DNA of 64,000 nucleotides, taken from the NCBI GenBank assembly GCA_001510135.1, contig LFER01000002.1:1-64000 (forward strand), given 5' to 3'. The notes beneath the pieces are model-generated. The model made no database searches and was not told where the DNA came from. It saw nothing but the letters and a program-made list of their open reading frames with translations. The position numbers were made by a program, and so were the translations under genes. Origin of the DNA: Alphaproteobacteria bacterium casp-alpha6 (GTDB lineage Bacteria; Pseudomonadota; Alphaproteobacteria; Rhodobacterales; Rhodobacteraceae). Positions 26,985 through 36,153 of this stretch are shown here, piece by piece; the stretch's first letter is position 1; every line of letters begins with the position of its first letter.

Positions 26985-27751
26985 AACACACCTACGGCGA
27001 CCAACCGCACGCCCATAAAGAAAAAGGCAATTAGCACTGCTTTTTCAAACCATGCTTGCGTTACGCGTCCTCGAAGGATCTCTCCTATGCGAAAGCCAAA
27101 TAAAACAATCACGAGTCCAAAGCCTGATTGTAGTAATATTTGTGGTGTCAAAATACCGCCGAAATATAGCCCCAATGCCAATGGCAAGGCTCCGACAAGA
27201 AATAGAAATCCGGTCGCAGAAATGAAGCGTTCCTTATCAATGCCACGCGCAATCAGATACATGGCAACAGGAGGGGACCAGATAGAACTGACCCCACCAA
27301 GAACGCCGGATACGATCCCAAATCCAAGCTGCCAGCCTATGCCGGGTCCGATGTTGAATTTAAACCCGATCAGCCCGTTTAGCGCGACAATGATCATGGC
27401 CACACCGATTGAGATTGTTAAAAGCGCTGTCGGATACGACGCGATAAAAAGAGAGGTGATAAAAATGCTGACCAGAATGGCCGCTCCCAAAATCCAATAG
27501 GATTTAAAGGATTCCGCGCGATGTTTGGATCGTGTGAACTGGGACAGGTTGGTAAACAGGATCGGTACCACCAAAAGAGAAATCGCATAGGTTGGGCTGA
27601 CGACCAAGGTCAACAACGCCATGGCTGCTGCTGGTAGCCCAATTCCCAGAAATCCTTTCACAATTCCAGATATAAAAAATGTCCCCATCATAAAGACCAA
27701 AATCGACAGATCGTCAGACGGGAAAATGTAATTCAGGAAATTCTCTTCCAC
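26981..27751 (-). CDS. TauE/SafE-family sulfite/anion exporter
   Basis: 256-residue integral membrane protein with about eight hydrophobic segments and the TauE/SafE pattern (GIVKGFLGIGLP near the N-terminus, GVLGGVSSIWSPPVAMYL mid-protein). The start is taken as the GTG at 27751, with AAAGG 8 bases upstream; a GTG at 27760 is too close to that site. TauE-type proteins export sulfite released from sulfonates. It lies just downstream of the SauT and SauS genes in the same orientation, which supports sulfite or another sulfur anion as cargo. Confidence 0.85.
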   Translation of the reverse strand: MEENFLNYIFPSDDLSILVFMMGTFFISGIVKGFLGIGLPAAAMALLTLVVSPTYAISLLVVPILFTNLSQFTRSKHRAESFKSYWILGAAILVSIFITSLFIASYPTALLTISIGVAMIIVALNGLIGFKFNIGPGIGWQLGFGIVSGVLGGVSSIWSPPVAMYLIARGIDKERFISATGFLFLVGALPLALGLYFGGILTPQILLQSGFGLVIVLFGFRIGEILRGRVTQAWFEKAVLIAFFFMGVRLVAVGVF

Positions 27752-27811
27752 AGTGCGCACCTTTGTTTGCTTTGAAGATGTGCCAGCTTTCTTGTTATAA
27801 AGAAATTTCCG

Positions 27812-29338
27812 TCACGCAGCATAAATCATACCATATAACTTGAGCCGTTGGACCTTACCCGAGGGTCCTTTGGGAAGATCCTCCATCACATGGATCTGAT
27901 CGGGGCATTTGAATTTACCGAGTTTTGACACACAATGTGCCATAAGAACATCTATGCCAACATCTGCTTTGTCTTTGAACCTGATACAGGCTTCGACCCG
28001 CTCTCCATGATTTTCGCACGGCACGGCAAAGGCTGCGGCCTCCAATATGCTGGGGTGTTCGAGCAAGGCTTCGTCGATCTCGCGGGGTGCAATGTTTTCC
28101 CCGCCTTTGATGATCAACTCTTTGATGCGACCGGACACATAGATAAAGCTATCCTCATCCATATACCCAAGATCCCCAGTCCGCAGCCATCCGTCTTTCG
28201 TGATCGTCTTTGCGGTCTCTTCAGGTTGTTTGAAATACCCCTGCATCACATTTTTACCGCGCACCAGTATTTCGCCGGTCTGACCTGTCGGGACAGCAGC
28301 AAACTCGGCATCTGCAACCATAATCTCATTTCCATAGGCTGCACCGGGCGATCCGATCTTCCGCTCAGCAGGGGGAAGCGGATTGGTCGTAATCTGCGAT
28401 CCCGTTTCGGTGAGCCCCATGGTTTCGATAATGGGGACTTTGAAACGCTCTTCAAACCTTCGGTGAATATCTGGAGACAAAGGCGCGGAGGCAGAGCGCG
28501 CAAAACGCAGGTGCGACAAATCCCCAACCGGCGCGTCATTGTTCAGGATATAGGCATATTGGGTGGGAACGGCTGAAAACCAGCTGCAGGCGTATCGCAC
28601 AATCGTTTCCCAGAAGGTCGAGACCGAAAACCGATAGGGCATCACCAAAGTGCTGGCGGACACCAAGGTCCCCATCACGGAGACGCAGAGACCGTTAATA
28701 TGATAAATCGGCAAAACGCATAAAGCGCGGTCGTTCTTTGTGATCGCATGTCCAGAGGAAATATACCGCCCCGCGGCTAACAGATTGGCATGACTCAACA
28801 TCACGCCTTTGGGTTTTCCTGTGGTGCCCGAGGTATACATCAACAAGCCGATTGTTTGACCCTTGGGGTGGAAAGGTGGTGAGACCGTTACATCGGAACC
28901 TTCCCAAACAGGCCCTTTTTCAAGATCCAATCGCATTGTGCGCAGCCCTAGTCCTTGTTCGCCTTGCGCAGACTCGATAAGCTCCTTGCATTCATCAGAG
29001 ACAAAAATCAGCTCTGCCTCACAATGGCGAAGTGTGTAGCCAATGATGGCTGGTCCGGCCACAAGGTTCAAAGGCACAGCGACAAAGCCTGCGTAAACCA
29101 CACCCATGAACATCAGACAGGAGCCGATCGAATTGGGCGCGGCAATGGCCACACTTGCCCCTTCTTTTAATCCCAGCCCACACAGGTGAGCGCCAATTTC
29201 GACGATACGCGTCTGCGCCTGTGCAAAGCTTACCTCTTCTCCGGTTTCAGGAGAAATCAGCCAGACGGTGTCGCCGCGCATTTGCGCATTTCTGTCAACC
29301 TGTTCTTTCAAAGTTTCAGGATGCTGCTGATCCGTCAT
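27812..29338 (-). CDS. sauT: AMP-forming acyl-CoA ligase, probable sulfoacetate-CoA ligase
   Basis: 508-residue ANL-family ligase. AMP loop MYTSGTTGKPKG, CVLPIYHINGL, ETMGLTETGSQ, hinge RTGDLGYMDEDSFIYVSGR and catalytic C-terminal Lys in KGPSGKVQRLK. The start is the ATG at 29338 with AAAAGG upstream, overlapping the stop of the sulfoacetaldehyde-dehydrogenase-like gene as ATGA. Pairing of such a ligase with a CoA-acylating dehydrogenase, a small-acid transporter and a TauE exporter matches the sau arrangement for sulfoacetate. Sulfoacetate would be activated to sulfoacetyl-CoA, then reduced. Another C2-C3 acid is the alternative. Confidence 0.75.
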   Translation of the reverse strand: MTDQQHPETLKEQVDRNAQMRGDTVWLISPETGEEVSFAQAQTRIVEIGAHLCGLGLKEGASVAIAAPNSIGSCLMFMGVVYAGFVAVPLNLVAGPAIIGYTLRHCEAELIFVSDECKELIESAQGEQGLGLRTMRLDLEKGPVWEGSDVTVSPPFHPKGQTIGLLMYTSGTTGKPKGVMLSHANLLAAGRYISSGHAITKNDRALCVLPIYHINGLCVSVMGTLVSASTLVMPYRFSVSTFWETIVRYACSWFSAVPTQYAYILNNDAPVGDLSHLRFARSASAPLSPDIHRRFEERFKVPIIETMGLTETGSQITTNPLPPAERKIGSPGAAYGNEIMVADAEFAAVPTGQTGEILVRGKNVMQGYFKQPEETAKTITKDGWLRTGDLGYMDEDSFIYVSGRIKELIIKGGENIAPREIDEALLEHPSILEAAAFAVPCENHGERVEACIRFKDKADVGIDVLMAHCVSKLGKFKCPDQIHVMEDLPKGPSGKVQRLKLYGMIYAA

Positions 29339-30744
29339 TGATGCGCCTTTTCCCAAAATCCAGTGAAGATGTCTTCCAGTTCCGGTTTATTTTCTTTGAT
29401 CACGCGTACAATACGCACCTTATTGACGAAATGTTCCCAATTGAGATTTCCGTCGATGGAATTGCCCCCCCAGCTCCCACATCCCATAGAAAGAGAAAAT
29501 GGCATTCCGTTGTCAAAAAATCCGCCTGTCGCAAAACAATGCGCCTGATTAACAATCACCCGACAGGTACGTGCCGCCATGGCGAGGTGGTGCGCCTTTG
29601 CATCATCTTTTGAATGCAGTCCAAGAGAATGACCAGCCCCCTGATATTCCTGTATTTTAATGGCCAGAGATACAGCCTCTTCAAAATTTTCTGCGACGTA
29701 AAGCGATAAAAAGCGGGACATTTTTTCGCCGCTGATCAGAGCTCCTTCGCCCGCCTCCGTGGTTGGCACAATCAAAAAACGTGTGTTTGGCCGTGCCTTG
29801 TCGCTAAGCCCTGTGCGTTCTAGGATCACATCGATGTCCTGCGCCAAAAGAGCCGTGGACATTTTTCCGTTGACCCAATGTGTATTGATCAATTGATCCG
29901 AATCTGCCTCGTTCAGGACAAGACCCCCCGCATCTTCCAAAGCGCGTAAAGCCTCCTCATAAACAGATCTTAAGATGATCACCGAATTTTCTGAGGAGCA
30001 GGAGGTTGCATTATCAAATGTTTTGGAGGCTGCAATTTTGGCGGCAGCATCGTTAAGATCCGCTGTATCATCAATAATTGTCACCACATTGCCTTGTCCC
30101 ACACCAAGCGCCGGTGTGCCAGACGAATATCCCGCGCGCACATTGTTTTGCGAGCCCGTCACAACCAAAAGATCAGCCAATTCCATTAACCGGTTGGTTT
30201 TCACCTTAGACGGGGGAATGGGCACCATTTGCACAAGGTTCGTATCTGCGCCGATCGCACGCAGGTTTTCGTGAATATGCTCCATCAATGCCGCCAAAGG
30301 GCGCGCACCCTTGGGTGATGGAGCGACAATAATTGCGTTGCCGCATTTGAGCGCATTGATGATATTGTTCACAGGTGTCGCAAGAGGGTTGGTTGAGGGC
30401 ACAATCGCCGCAATCACCCCTTTGGGGCGCAGATAGGTTGACAAACCTGTTTCCGCATCATCGCCAATATGGCCAAAGCTTTTGATACCCTTGATATCGC
30501 GCAAAAGCCCAAGGGTTTTATTGTGATTTTTCTTGATCTTATCTGCCACATTGCCAAGACCTGTTTCCCGCACCGCCAATTTGGATAAAGCGGCATTGTG
30601 TTCGGGCTTCATCAAAGCCCATCCTACGGCCTGTGCTGCGAGGTCGAAAAGCTCTTGTGTCCCTTGTGCTTCATAGGCCGCCTGTGCAATGCGCGCACGC
30701 TCGACTAGTGTGTCTATTGTGTCTAGGTCGTCTGTGGTGTCCAT
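29335..30744 (-). CDS. sauS: CoA-acylating aldehyde dehydrogenase, probable sulfoacetaldehyde dehydrogenase
   Basis: 469-residue acylating aldehyde dehydrogenase without the canonical N-terminal ALDH extension. The catalytic Cys249 lies in NATSCSSENS, and IVPSTNPLATPVNN and NAIIVAPSPKGA are typical of the EutE/SauS-type family. The C-terminal SMGCGSWGGNSIDGNL resembles SauS as I remember it. SauS reduces sulfoacetyl-CoA to sulfoacetaldehyde with NADPH. The stop overlaps the ligase start by 4 bases, and the start lies 17 bases after the TctA-like gene, so transporter, dehydrogenase, ligase and perhaps exporter form one unit. Confidence 0.8.
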   Translation of the reverse strand: MDTTDDLDTIDTLVERARIAQAAYEAQGTQELFDLAAQAVGWALMKPEHNAALSKLAVRETGLGNVADKIKKNHNKTLGLLRDIKGIKSFGHIGDDAETGLSTYLRPKGVIAAIVPSTNPLATPVNNIINALKCGNAIIVAPSPKGARPLAALMEHIHENLRAIGADTNLVQMVPIPPSKVKTNRLMELADLLVVTGSQNNVRAGYSSGTPALGVGQGNVVTIIDDTADLNDAAAKIAASKTFDNATSCSSENSVIILRSVYEEALRALEDAGGLVLNEADSDQLINTHWVNGKMSTALLAQDIDVILERTGLSDKARPNTRFLIVPTTEAGEGALISGEKMSRFLSLYVAENFEEAVSLAIKIQEYQGAGHSLGLHSKDDAKAHHLAMAARTCRVIVNQAHCFATGGFFDNGMPFSLSMGCGSWGGNSIDGNLNWEHFVNKVRIVRVIKENKPELEDIFTGFWEKAHQ

Positions 30745-30761
30745 CTTGCCGTCGTCTAGGT

Positions 30762-32252
30762 TTATGATTGCGAAGGTTGCGCATAAAAGGCGGAATGCAG
30801 GCTTTTAAGCAAGGTCAAAACGCCTGCAACGATTAAGATTGTGCAGATCGGTCGTGAAAAATAGGTCACCAAATCATAGTGCACCATCTGCATGCCCTGT
30901 GCAAAGTTCTGTTCGCCGATTTTGCCCAAGATCAAGCCCAGCACAATCCCTGGTATGGAATAACCGGACCGACGCAGGAGAAACCCGACAATTCCCGCCA
31001 CAAACATGACAATGACATCCAGAACCAGACCACGGCCAATATAGGCTCCGATGCTTGCCAGCATCAAAATCATTGGTGCCAGAAATTGGAATGGAATTTT
31101 CAGGAGGTAAAGAATTGTTTTTGTCTCAATCAACCCGATGAACAAAATAGACAGATTGGCATAAAACATGGCTGAAAAGACAACCCAGATCAGGTCAGGG
31201 GAATTGTAAAACACCAATGGCCCCGGTTCCAGATCATGCATCTGAAACACGGCAACCATCATTGCCGTGAGCGCCCCGCCGGGAAGGCCAAGCGCCAAAA
31301 GAGGGATCATTGCCGCGCCCGTCGCGGCGTTGTTTGCTGTTTCCGAGGAAATAACGCCCTCCAACTTGCCTTTGCCAAATTCTTCCTTGTTTTTGGACCA
31401 GCGCACGGCTTCGCCATACCCCATAAAGGCGGCCAATGTCGCCCCGATACCAGGAAGAATTCCGCAAAAGAATCCTACAAAAATCGATCTGACCACTGCA
31501 ATTTTATGCGCCCACAATTCGAAAAATGTCGGAAAGTCCACGTTAAATTTCGGGGCACTATAGGTTCCCCCAACCCTTTTTTCTGCCTGTACAAAAATTT
31601 CGGACACTGCAAAAAACCCTAAAATTGCAGGGACAAAGGCGATGCCAGCGGCAAGGTCGGTGAACCCGAAATTATACCGGTTTATACCGCCCACGGGGTC
31701 TTGACCAATTGTTGCGACAATCAAACCCAACAAAACAGACAGCCAGCCTTTCCAAATCGTGCGCCCCCCCACAGAAGAGGCCACTGCCAAACCGAAAAAG
31801 ACCAGCGCAAAAATTTCTGGTGGACCGATATTCATAATGGCCCATTGCGCAAGGGGTTCTGTTGCGCTCATCATAACTAGGGCAGAGGCCACCCCGCCGA
31901 TCGCCGAACACAGAACCGCTGCGCCGACCGCCTTTCCCGCCATACCTTTCTGGGTCATTGGATATCCGTCAAATGCGGTTGGAGCATTTTCCGGCGCACC
32001 GGGAATATTGAACAAAATTGCCGTAATCGCCCCGCCATAGGTGCCGGTACAGTAAATAACCGCAAAGAGCATCACACCCTGCGCTGGCGAAAGATCCGCC
32101 GTAAAGGGCAATAAAATCGCAGCAAGCGTCAGCATACTCACTCCGGGGATGGCCCCGAAAAGCATCCCCCCCAAAACACCAAACACAAAGACACCAATGG
32201 TAAAGGGGTCCCCGAAAAGTGTTGCGGTCCCTGTCAAAAAATTCTCTATCAT
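30762..32252 (-). CDS. Tripartite tricarboxylate transporter, large membrane subunit (TctA)
   Basis: 496-residue membrane protein with about 11-12 helices and the TctA hallmarks GAIPGVSMLT near the N-terminus, IYCTGTYGGAITAILFNIPG with APENAPTAFDG following, and a second PGIGATLAAFMGYGEAV repeat mid-protein, ending in a GLPGGALTA loop. It is the ion-coupled channel subunit of a TTT system for small (di)carboxylates or sulfonates. Nine bases separate it from TctB. Its placement before SauS/SauT suggests sulfoacetate as substrate (inference). Confidence 0.92.
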   Translation of the reverse strand: MIENFLTGTATLFGDPFTIGVFVFGVLGGMLFGAIPGVSMLTLAAILLPFTADLSPAQGVMLFAVIYCTGTYGGAITAILFNIPGAPENAPTAFDGYPMTQKGMAGKAVGAAVLCSAIGGVASALVMMSATEPLAQWAIMNIGPPEIFALVFFGLAVASSVGGRTIWKGWLSVLLGLIVATIGQDPVGGINRYNFGFTDLAAGIAFVPAILGFFAVSEIFVQAEKRVGGTYSAPKFNVDFPTFFELWAHKIAVVRSIFVGFFCGILPGIGATLAAFMGYGEAVRWSKNKEEFGKGKLEGVISSETANNAATGAAMIPLLALGLPGGALTAMMVAVFQMHDLEPGPLVFYNSPDLIWVVFSAMFYANLSILFIGLIETKTILYLLKIPFQFLAPMILMLASIGAYIGRGLVLDVIVMFVAGIVGFLLRRSGYSIPGIVLGLILGKIGEQNFAQGMQMVHYDLVTYFSRPICTILIVAGVLTLLKSLHSAFYAQPSQS

Positions 32253-32261
32253 AACGAACCC

Positions 32262-32819
32262 TTAGAACAGCTGGTCAAGTTGCGTTTTCATTCTCAGAAT
32301 GAATGCGCTCACGTCATAAAAAGGAGACATATTTCCTTGTGGAAGTGGTGCATTCAAGACAACCATAAAGAGTAAAAGCAACAACCCATAAATGATAAGC
32401 GTGCTGTACAGGATGTAGGCAATACGGCGTTCACCCCAGGCGACCATAATCAGCGCGATGAAAAAAGGCGTACCACAGTAAAACCCCACTGGTTTTAAGG
32501 ATATTGCATAAAACAGTGGCAAAATAAGAAGCCACCCTGTTTGCAAGTACTGGGAAAAAGATTTGTATTCTACGGCTTCGGCTTCTTCGTTCGCACCAAC
32601 GCGCCCGGTCTGCGCCTGCGCACCTTTCTTGTAGGAGTGATAGAAGTTACCGAAGGCCACTGCAGCCATCAAGGCGAGGATCACCCTTGGCCAGCCCGTA
32701 GCCCCAAATTTGTAAATTTCGATAGGCTGATTGAACTCAAAACTCACGGCAAAGAAGACGATCGCAATGACCAGCCATATCACCGCCTCAATCACGTCGG
32801 TTGTTCTATGTTTTCCCAT
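32262..32819 (-). CDS. Tripartite tricarboxylate transporter, small membrane subunit (TctB)
   Basis: 185-residue protein with four predicted membrane helices and a charged linker (about residues 65-85), the TctB/DUF1468 layout. I start at the ATG at 32819 with GAAGAAA upstream; the frame extends 17 codons upstream to a less plausible start that would fall in the hairpin at 32846-32870. It completes the transporter with TctA downstream and TctC upstream. Confidence 0.82.
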   Translation of the reverse strand: MGKHRTTDVIEAVIWLVIAIVFFAVSFEFNQPIEIYKFGATGWPRVILALMAAVAFGNFYHSYKKGAQAQTGRVGANEEAEAVEYKSFSQYLQTGWLLILPLFYAISLKPVGFYCGTPFFIALIMVAWGERRIAYILYSTLIIYGLLLLLFMVVLNAPLPQGNMSPFYDVSAFILRMKTQLDQLF

Positions 32820-32845
32820 AGCTTTTTCTTCGTTAGCAAATGCAT

Positions 32846-32870
32846 GTGCCCGTAGCAAAACCACGGGCAC
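32846..32870 (-). terminator. Hairpin between TctC and TctB genes
   Basis: GTGCCCGT (32846-32853) pairs with ACGGGCAC (32863-32870) around a 9-base loop. It lies just after the binding-protein stop in the direction of transcription and has no T-run after it. Its position matches the hairpin after the ABC binding-protein gene at 2347, so it probably protects binding-protein mRNA or reduces read-through to the membrane subunits. Confidence 0.5.
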
Positions 32871-32892
32871 GAGTGCGTGTTAAAGCGAGACG

Positions 32893-33921
32893 TTATTTAA
32901 CGTCCATACCCATTTCTTTGTAAACATCACGGTATTGCGTGACGGCCGCATTGATCATTTCAATCGCACCGTCTGTGTCACGGTAGCTGTCAATCACGTT
33001 CATGAATTTGCTCGCGTTATAGGCTTGATAGCTGTCCTGACAGTAGGCACGCTGAAACGCCCATTTCAACCATTCCACACGGTCAGCAGGCGCATCTTTG
33101 TGCACGTAAAAGCCGCGGAATCGCAAGAGTGGTTCGAAATCCATACCCATTTCTTTGTGGGTCGGGACATCGGAAAACACCCCCGGACGTTCGTTGAAAA
33201 CCGTCAGGATGGGTTTAAAGTTTCCTGCATCCAGGAAGTTCCGAACATCGCCGGGTTGTTCGAACAACGCATCGACCTGTCCACCAAGAAGCGCGCCATA
33301 CCGCGGGGCGCCTTTGTCAAAGGATATCTGCTGGATTTTCATATCCGATGCATCGGTGATGAATTTCATAATCACACGTTCCATGGAACCTTCTGCAGAT
33401 ACATTGGCAATGGTCGCTTTTCCGTCTTGCGCGCGAACCCATTCAACAAAGCTTGGCCAATCGCTGTAACGCGTTTCGTTGGTGCGGATGTAGATCTGTG
33501 AAAAGGTAACTTGTGAAATCACAAGAGGAATCAGATCAACAGCAGGGTTTGGTTTCGACGAATCCAACGCATGCGCAGAGGAGGCATCATCAATATGCTC
33601 AAGCACATTGTAACCGTCCGCGGGTGCCGCCATATAAGCTGTTAGGCCCACAGATCCAGACCCGCCCGGCTTGTGATCGCGGTTGATGTTCACAGATGTT
33701 AATTCTGTCACGGCTTCAGCCATGGCTGCAGCCACCTGACCAGATCCTCCACCCGGTCCGTAGGGCACGATCATTGTCAGCGCACGATCGGGGAATCCAT
33801 TGGGGCGGTCCATGCTGGCTTGGCTCACACGGCATTCTTCCGCCAGCGCCAAATTGGCCATTCCACTCAGGCCAAGCGCCAGCATTGCCACCGACATTTT
33901 ATGTTTAAATCCTAGAGTCAT
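32893..33921 (-). CDS. Tripartite tricarboxylate transporter periplasmic binding protein (TctC)
   Basis: 342-residue TctC/Bug-type periplasmic receptor. It has an N-terminal Sec signal (KHKMSVAMLALGLSGMANLA, cleavage near ALAEE), and then the family pattern PDRALTMIVPYGPGGGSGQ, NRDHKPGGSGSVG and FNERPGVFSDVPTHKEMG. The start is the ATG at 33921, which has GGGAGGA just upstream; the longer frame to 34023 would place 34 residues before the signal peptide. First gene of the minus-strand transporter-SauS-SauT unit. The ligand is likely sulfoacetate or a similar small anion, by context only. Confidence 0.9.
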   Translation of the reverse strand: MTLGFKHKMSVAMLALGLSGMANLALAEECRVSQASMDRPNGFPDRALTMIVPYGPGGGSGQVAAAMAEAVTELTSVNINRDHKPGGSGSVGLTAYMAAPADGYNVLEHIDDASSAHALDSSKPNPAVDLIPLVISQVTFSQIYIRTNETRYSDWPSFVEWVRAQDGKATIANVSAEGSMERVIMKFITDASDMKIQQISFDKGAPRYGALLGGQVDALFEQPGDVRNFLDAGNFKPILTVFNERPGVFSDVPTHKEMGMDFEPLLRFRGFYVHKDAPADRVEWLKWAFQRAYCQDSYQAYNASKFMNVIDSYRDTDGAIEMINAAVTQYRDVYKEMGMDVK

Positions 33922-34318
33922 AACGTCCTCCCACGCCTTATATTTCTCGTTCAGATAACCGTTAATCGTGGTGTTGTTTGAAAATAAGTCAACATAAAAA
34001 GGTAAAATAATCGTCAAATTCATGCGAATAGCCCTTTAATAAATTCTCAAGTCGACTTAATCTCTGGGCTCGTCTGTTTCCTATTTCAACCGAGATTACA
34101 CAAAGGATTTGGGCCGCTGAGTGGGTTTTTTGACAATCAATTCAATTCCGATTTCCTGATTTGGTCACCTTCAAACCCTTTCTTTCAATAATTCAGACCG
34201 CAAATGATACAGAAACAAACGATACAAATATTCATTTTAACAACACCACTTGAACAGCAAACAAAAGCCTTTAGACTTCGCAATTAGGAAAGCTGTCAGC
34301 CGTCAGAGGACATTACTT
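33922..34318. other. Divergent intergenic region with an 11-bp inverted repeat
   Basis: No gene is seen in this 397-base AT-rich stretch between the divergent TctC and PhyH-type genes. GTGGTGTTGTT (33968-33978) and AACAACACCAC (34239-34249) are perfect reverse complements. As a result both divergent leaders carry AACAACACCAC in the sense direction, 40-90 bases before the respective start codons. It may be a shared regulator site. I could not place convincing -10/-35 boxes. Confidence 0.4.
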
Positions 34319-35119
34319 ATGGGCCAATTGATCGACCAATCAACGATAGATGAATTCAACCAAAAAGGTGTTACTGTTCTAAAGGGCGTCTTTAACGATT
34401 GGGTTGATGTTTTGCGCAGGGGCATTGATGCCAATATGGAAAATCCAGATCCGAACGCCCGCATATATAAAGGGGATGAAGGAAAGGGGCGGTTTTTTGT
34501 TGATTACTGCAATTGGGACCGGATTCCCGAATATAGGGATTTTATTTTCAATTCTCCGGCTGCGGCAGTTGCAGCAGATCTTATGAACAGCAAAACCGTC
34601 CAACTGTTCCACGAACATGTTCTTGTCAAAGAGGCCCAAACAGGCGTGCCGACGCCTTGGCATCAGGACGCGCCTTATTATTGTGTTGACGGGCCAAAAA
34701 CCATCAGCCTTTGGATCCCCCTTGATGAGGTGCCGCGCGAAACCACATTGGAATTTTTGGCGGGTTCCCACAAATGGGGGAAATATTATAGGCCTCAGCG
34801 ATTTGATGGATCTGCGTTAAACGAACATGATACGCTCGAAGATATTCCGGACATCAATGCTGACAGAGGCTCATATAACATCGAAGGATGGGCCGTTGGG
34901 CCGGGCGATGCCATTGCCTTTGATTTTCGTACAATTCACGGTGCACCGGCCAACACAAGCCAAAGCTCTCAGCGGCGCGCCTTTTCCCTGCGTCTTCTGG
35001 GGGATGGGATCCGCTTTGCGCGGCGCGAAGGCATTGTCACCTCTCCACCGTTTAAACAAGTAACGCTTCAAGACGGGGATCAACTGGTTGGGGATGAATT
35101 TCCAATGTTGATTGGATAA
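34319..35119 (+). CDS. Phytanoyl-CoA dioxygenase (PhyH)-family oxygenase
   Basis: 266-residue Fe(II)/2-oxoglutarate-dependent oxygenase. The iron triad is visible as H115 and D117 (WHQDAPYY) and H207 (RTIHGAP); a downstream Arg (RAFSLRLLG) would bind 2-oxoglutarate. The start is the ATG at 34319 (GAGG upstream); a TTG at 34250 is a weaker possibility. Forms a pair with the Gfo/Idh/MocA gene 56 bases downstream. Family members hydroxylate varied small molecules, including osmolytes and phosphonates; the substrate here is unknown. Confidence 0.86.
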   Translation: MGQLIDQSTIDEFNQKGVTVLKGVFNDWVDVLRRGIDANMENPDPNARIYKGDEGKGRFFVDYCNWDRIPEYRDFIFNSPAAAVAADLMNSKTVQLFHEHVLVKEAQTGVPTPWHQDAPYYCVDGPKTISLWIPLDEVPRETTLEFLAGSHKWGKYYRPQRFDGSALNEHDTLEDIPDINADRGSYNIEGWAVGPGDAIAFDFRTIHGAPANTSQSSQRRAFSLRLLGDGIRFARREGIVTSPPFKQVTLQDGDQLVGDEFPMLIG

Positions 35120-35175
35120 AGATCCAAAACTTATAAATTCTTCACAGTTACAGTCACCAGAAAGATGGGACAAAG

Positions 35176-36153
35176 ATGACAAAGACACTGAACTGGGGAA
35201 TTCTTGGCGCATCTCATTTTGCAAAGAATTTCATACTTCCGGCGATAATCGTATCAAAGGGTAACACAGTTGCTGCCTTGGCAACCAGTGATCCGGAAAA
35301 AGCTGTCCCCTTTCAACTGGCGCAACCCTCGCTCCGGATCCATACCGATTATGACGCCCTTTTGGCAGATGATGGGATTGATGCGGTTTACATTCCCTTA
35401 CCGAATACGCTTCACGTGGAATGGACGAAAAAAGCAATCGCTGCTGGAAAACATGTCCTGACCGAAAAACCAATCGCAATGCGGGCTGCAGAGATCGACG
35501 ATCTGATCACATTGCGCGATGCCTCGAGCCTCTTGGTCGCCGAAGCCTATATGATCGTGCACCATCCACAATGGCACTATGCAAAAGAGCTTTATGACAG
35601 TGGCGTCATCGGCACGCTCTGGTCGGTGGACAGTGTGTTTTCCTATAACAATGCAGCGGACCGTGGTAATATCCGCAACCGCCCCGAAACTGGCGGAGGA
35701 AGCTTACCTGACATTGGCGTCTACACCTTTGGGTCCGCGCGCTATGTAACTGGTGAGGAACCAACGGAAATCCTTTCAGCGGACATAAAATGGGAAAATA
35801 ACGTCGATGTCTGGTCACATATCCGTGCGTCTTTTCCAAGTTTTCGCTTTTCCAGTACCACATCCATGCGTCTTGCTCCAAGACAAGAGGTAACGTTCCA
35901 CGGGGACAGGGGATATATAAAGCTGACAACTCCGTTTAATGCGCAAGTGTTTTCTCAGGCTGAAGTCACGCTTTGGCGCGACGATATGACAACTGAAACA
36001 AAGCGGTTCCCAGCGGACAATCATTACGTTTTTCAGTTTGAAAATTTTCGCAATTCGGTTCTGACGGGTGCGCCTTTCCCCTGTCCTTTGGAATTTTCGC
36101 AAGGTACCCAGCGTATGATCGACATGAGCTTTGCCAAAGCGGCAAGTGGCTGA
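35176..36153 (+). CDS. Gfo/Idh/MocA-family oxidoreductase
   Basis: 325-residue NAD(P)-dependent dehydrogenase. N-terminal Rossmann fold (WGILGASHFAKNFI), AVYIPLPNTLHVEW, the EKPIAM motif with the conserved lysine, and a C-terminal alpha/beta substrate domain including TGGGSLPDIGVYT. Family members oxidise or reduce sugars, inositols and related polyols. Likely co-transcribed with the PhyH-type oxygenase. About 400 bases of non-coding sequence follow. Confidence 0.85.
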   Translation: MTKTLNWGILGASHFAKNFILPAIIVSKGNTVAALATSDPEKAVPFQLAQPSLRIHTDYDALLADDGIDAVYIPLPNTLHVEWTKKAIAAGKHVLTEKPIAMRAAEIDDLITLRDASSLLVAEAYMIVHHPQWHYAKELYDSGVIGTLWSVDSVFSYNNAADRGNIRNRPETGGGSLPDIGVYTFGSARYVTGEEPTEILSADIKWENNVDVWSHIRASFPSFRFSSTTSMRLAPRQEVTFHGDRGYIKLTTPFNAQVFSQAEVTLWRDDMTTETKRFPADNHYVFQFENFRNSVLTGAPFPCPLEFSQGTQRMIDMSFAKAASG

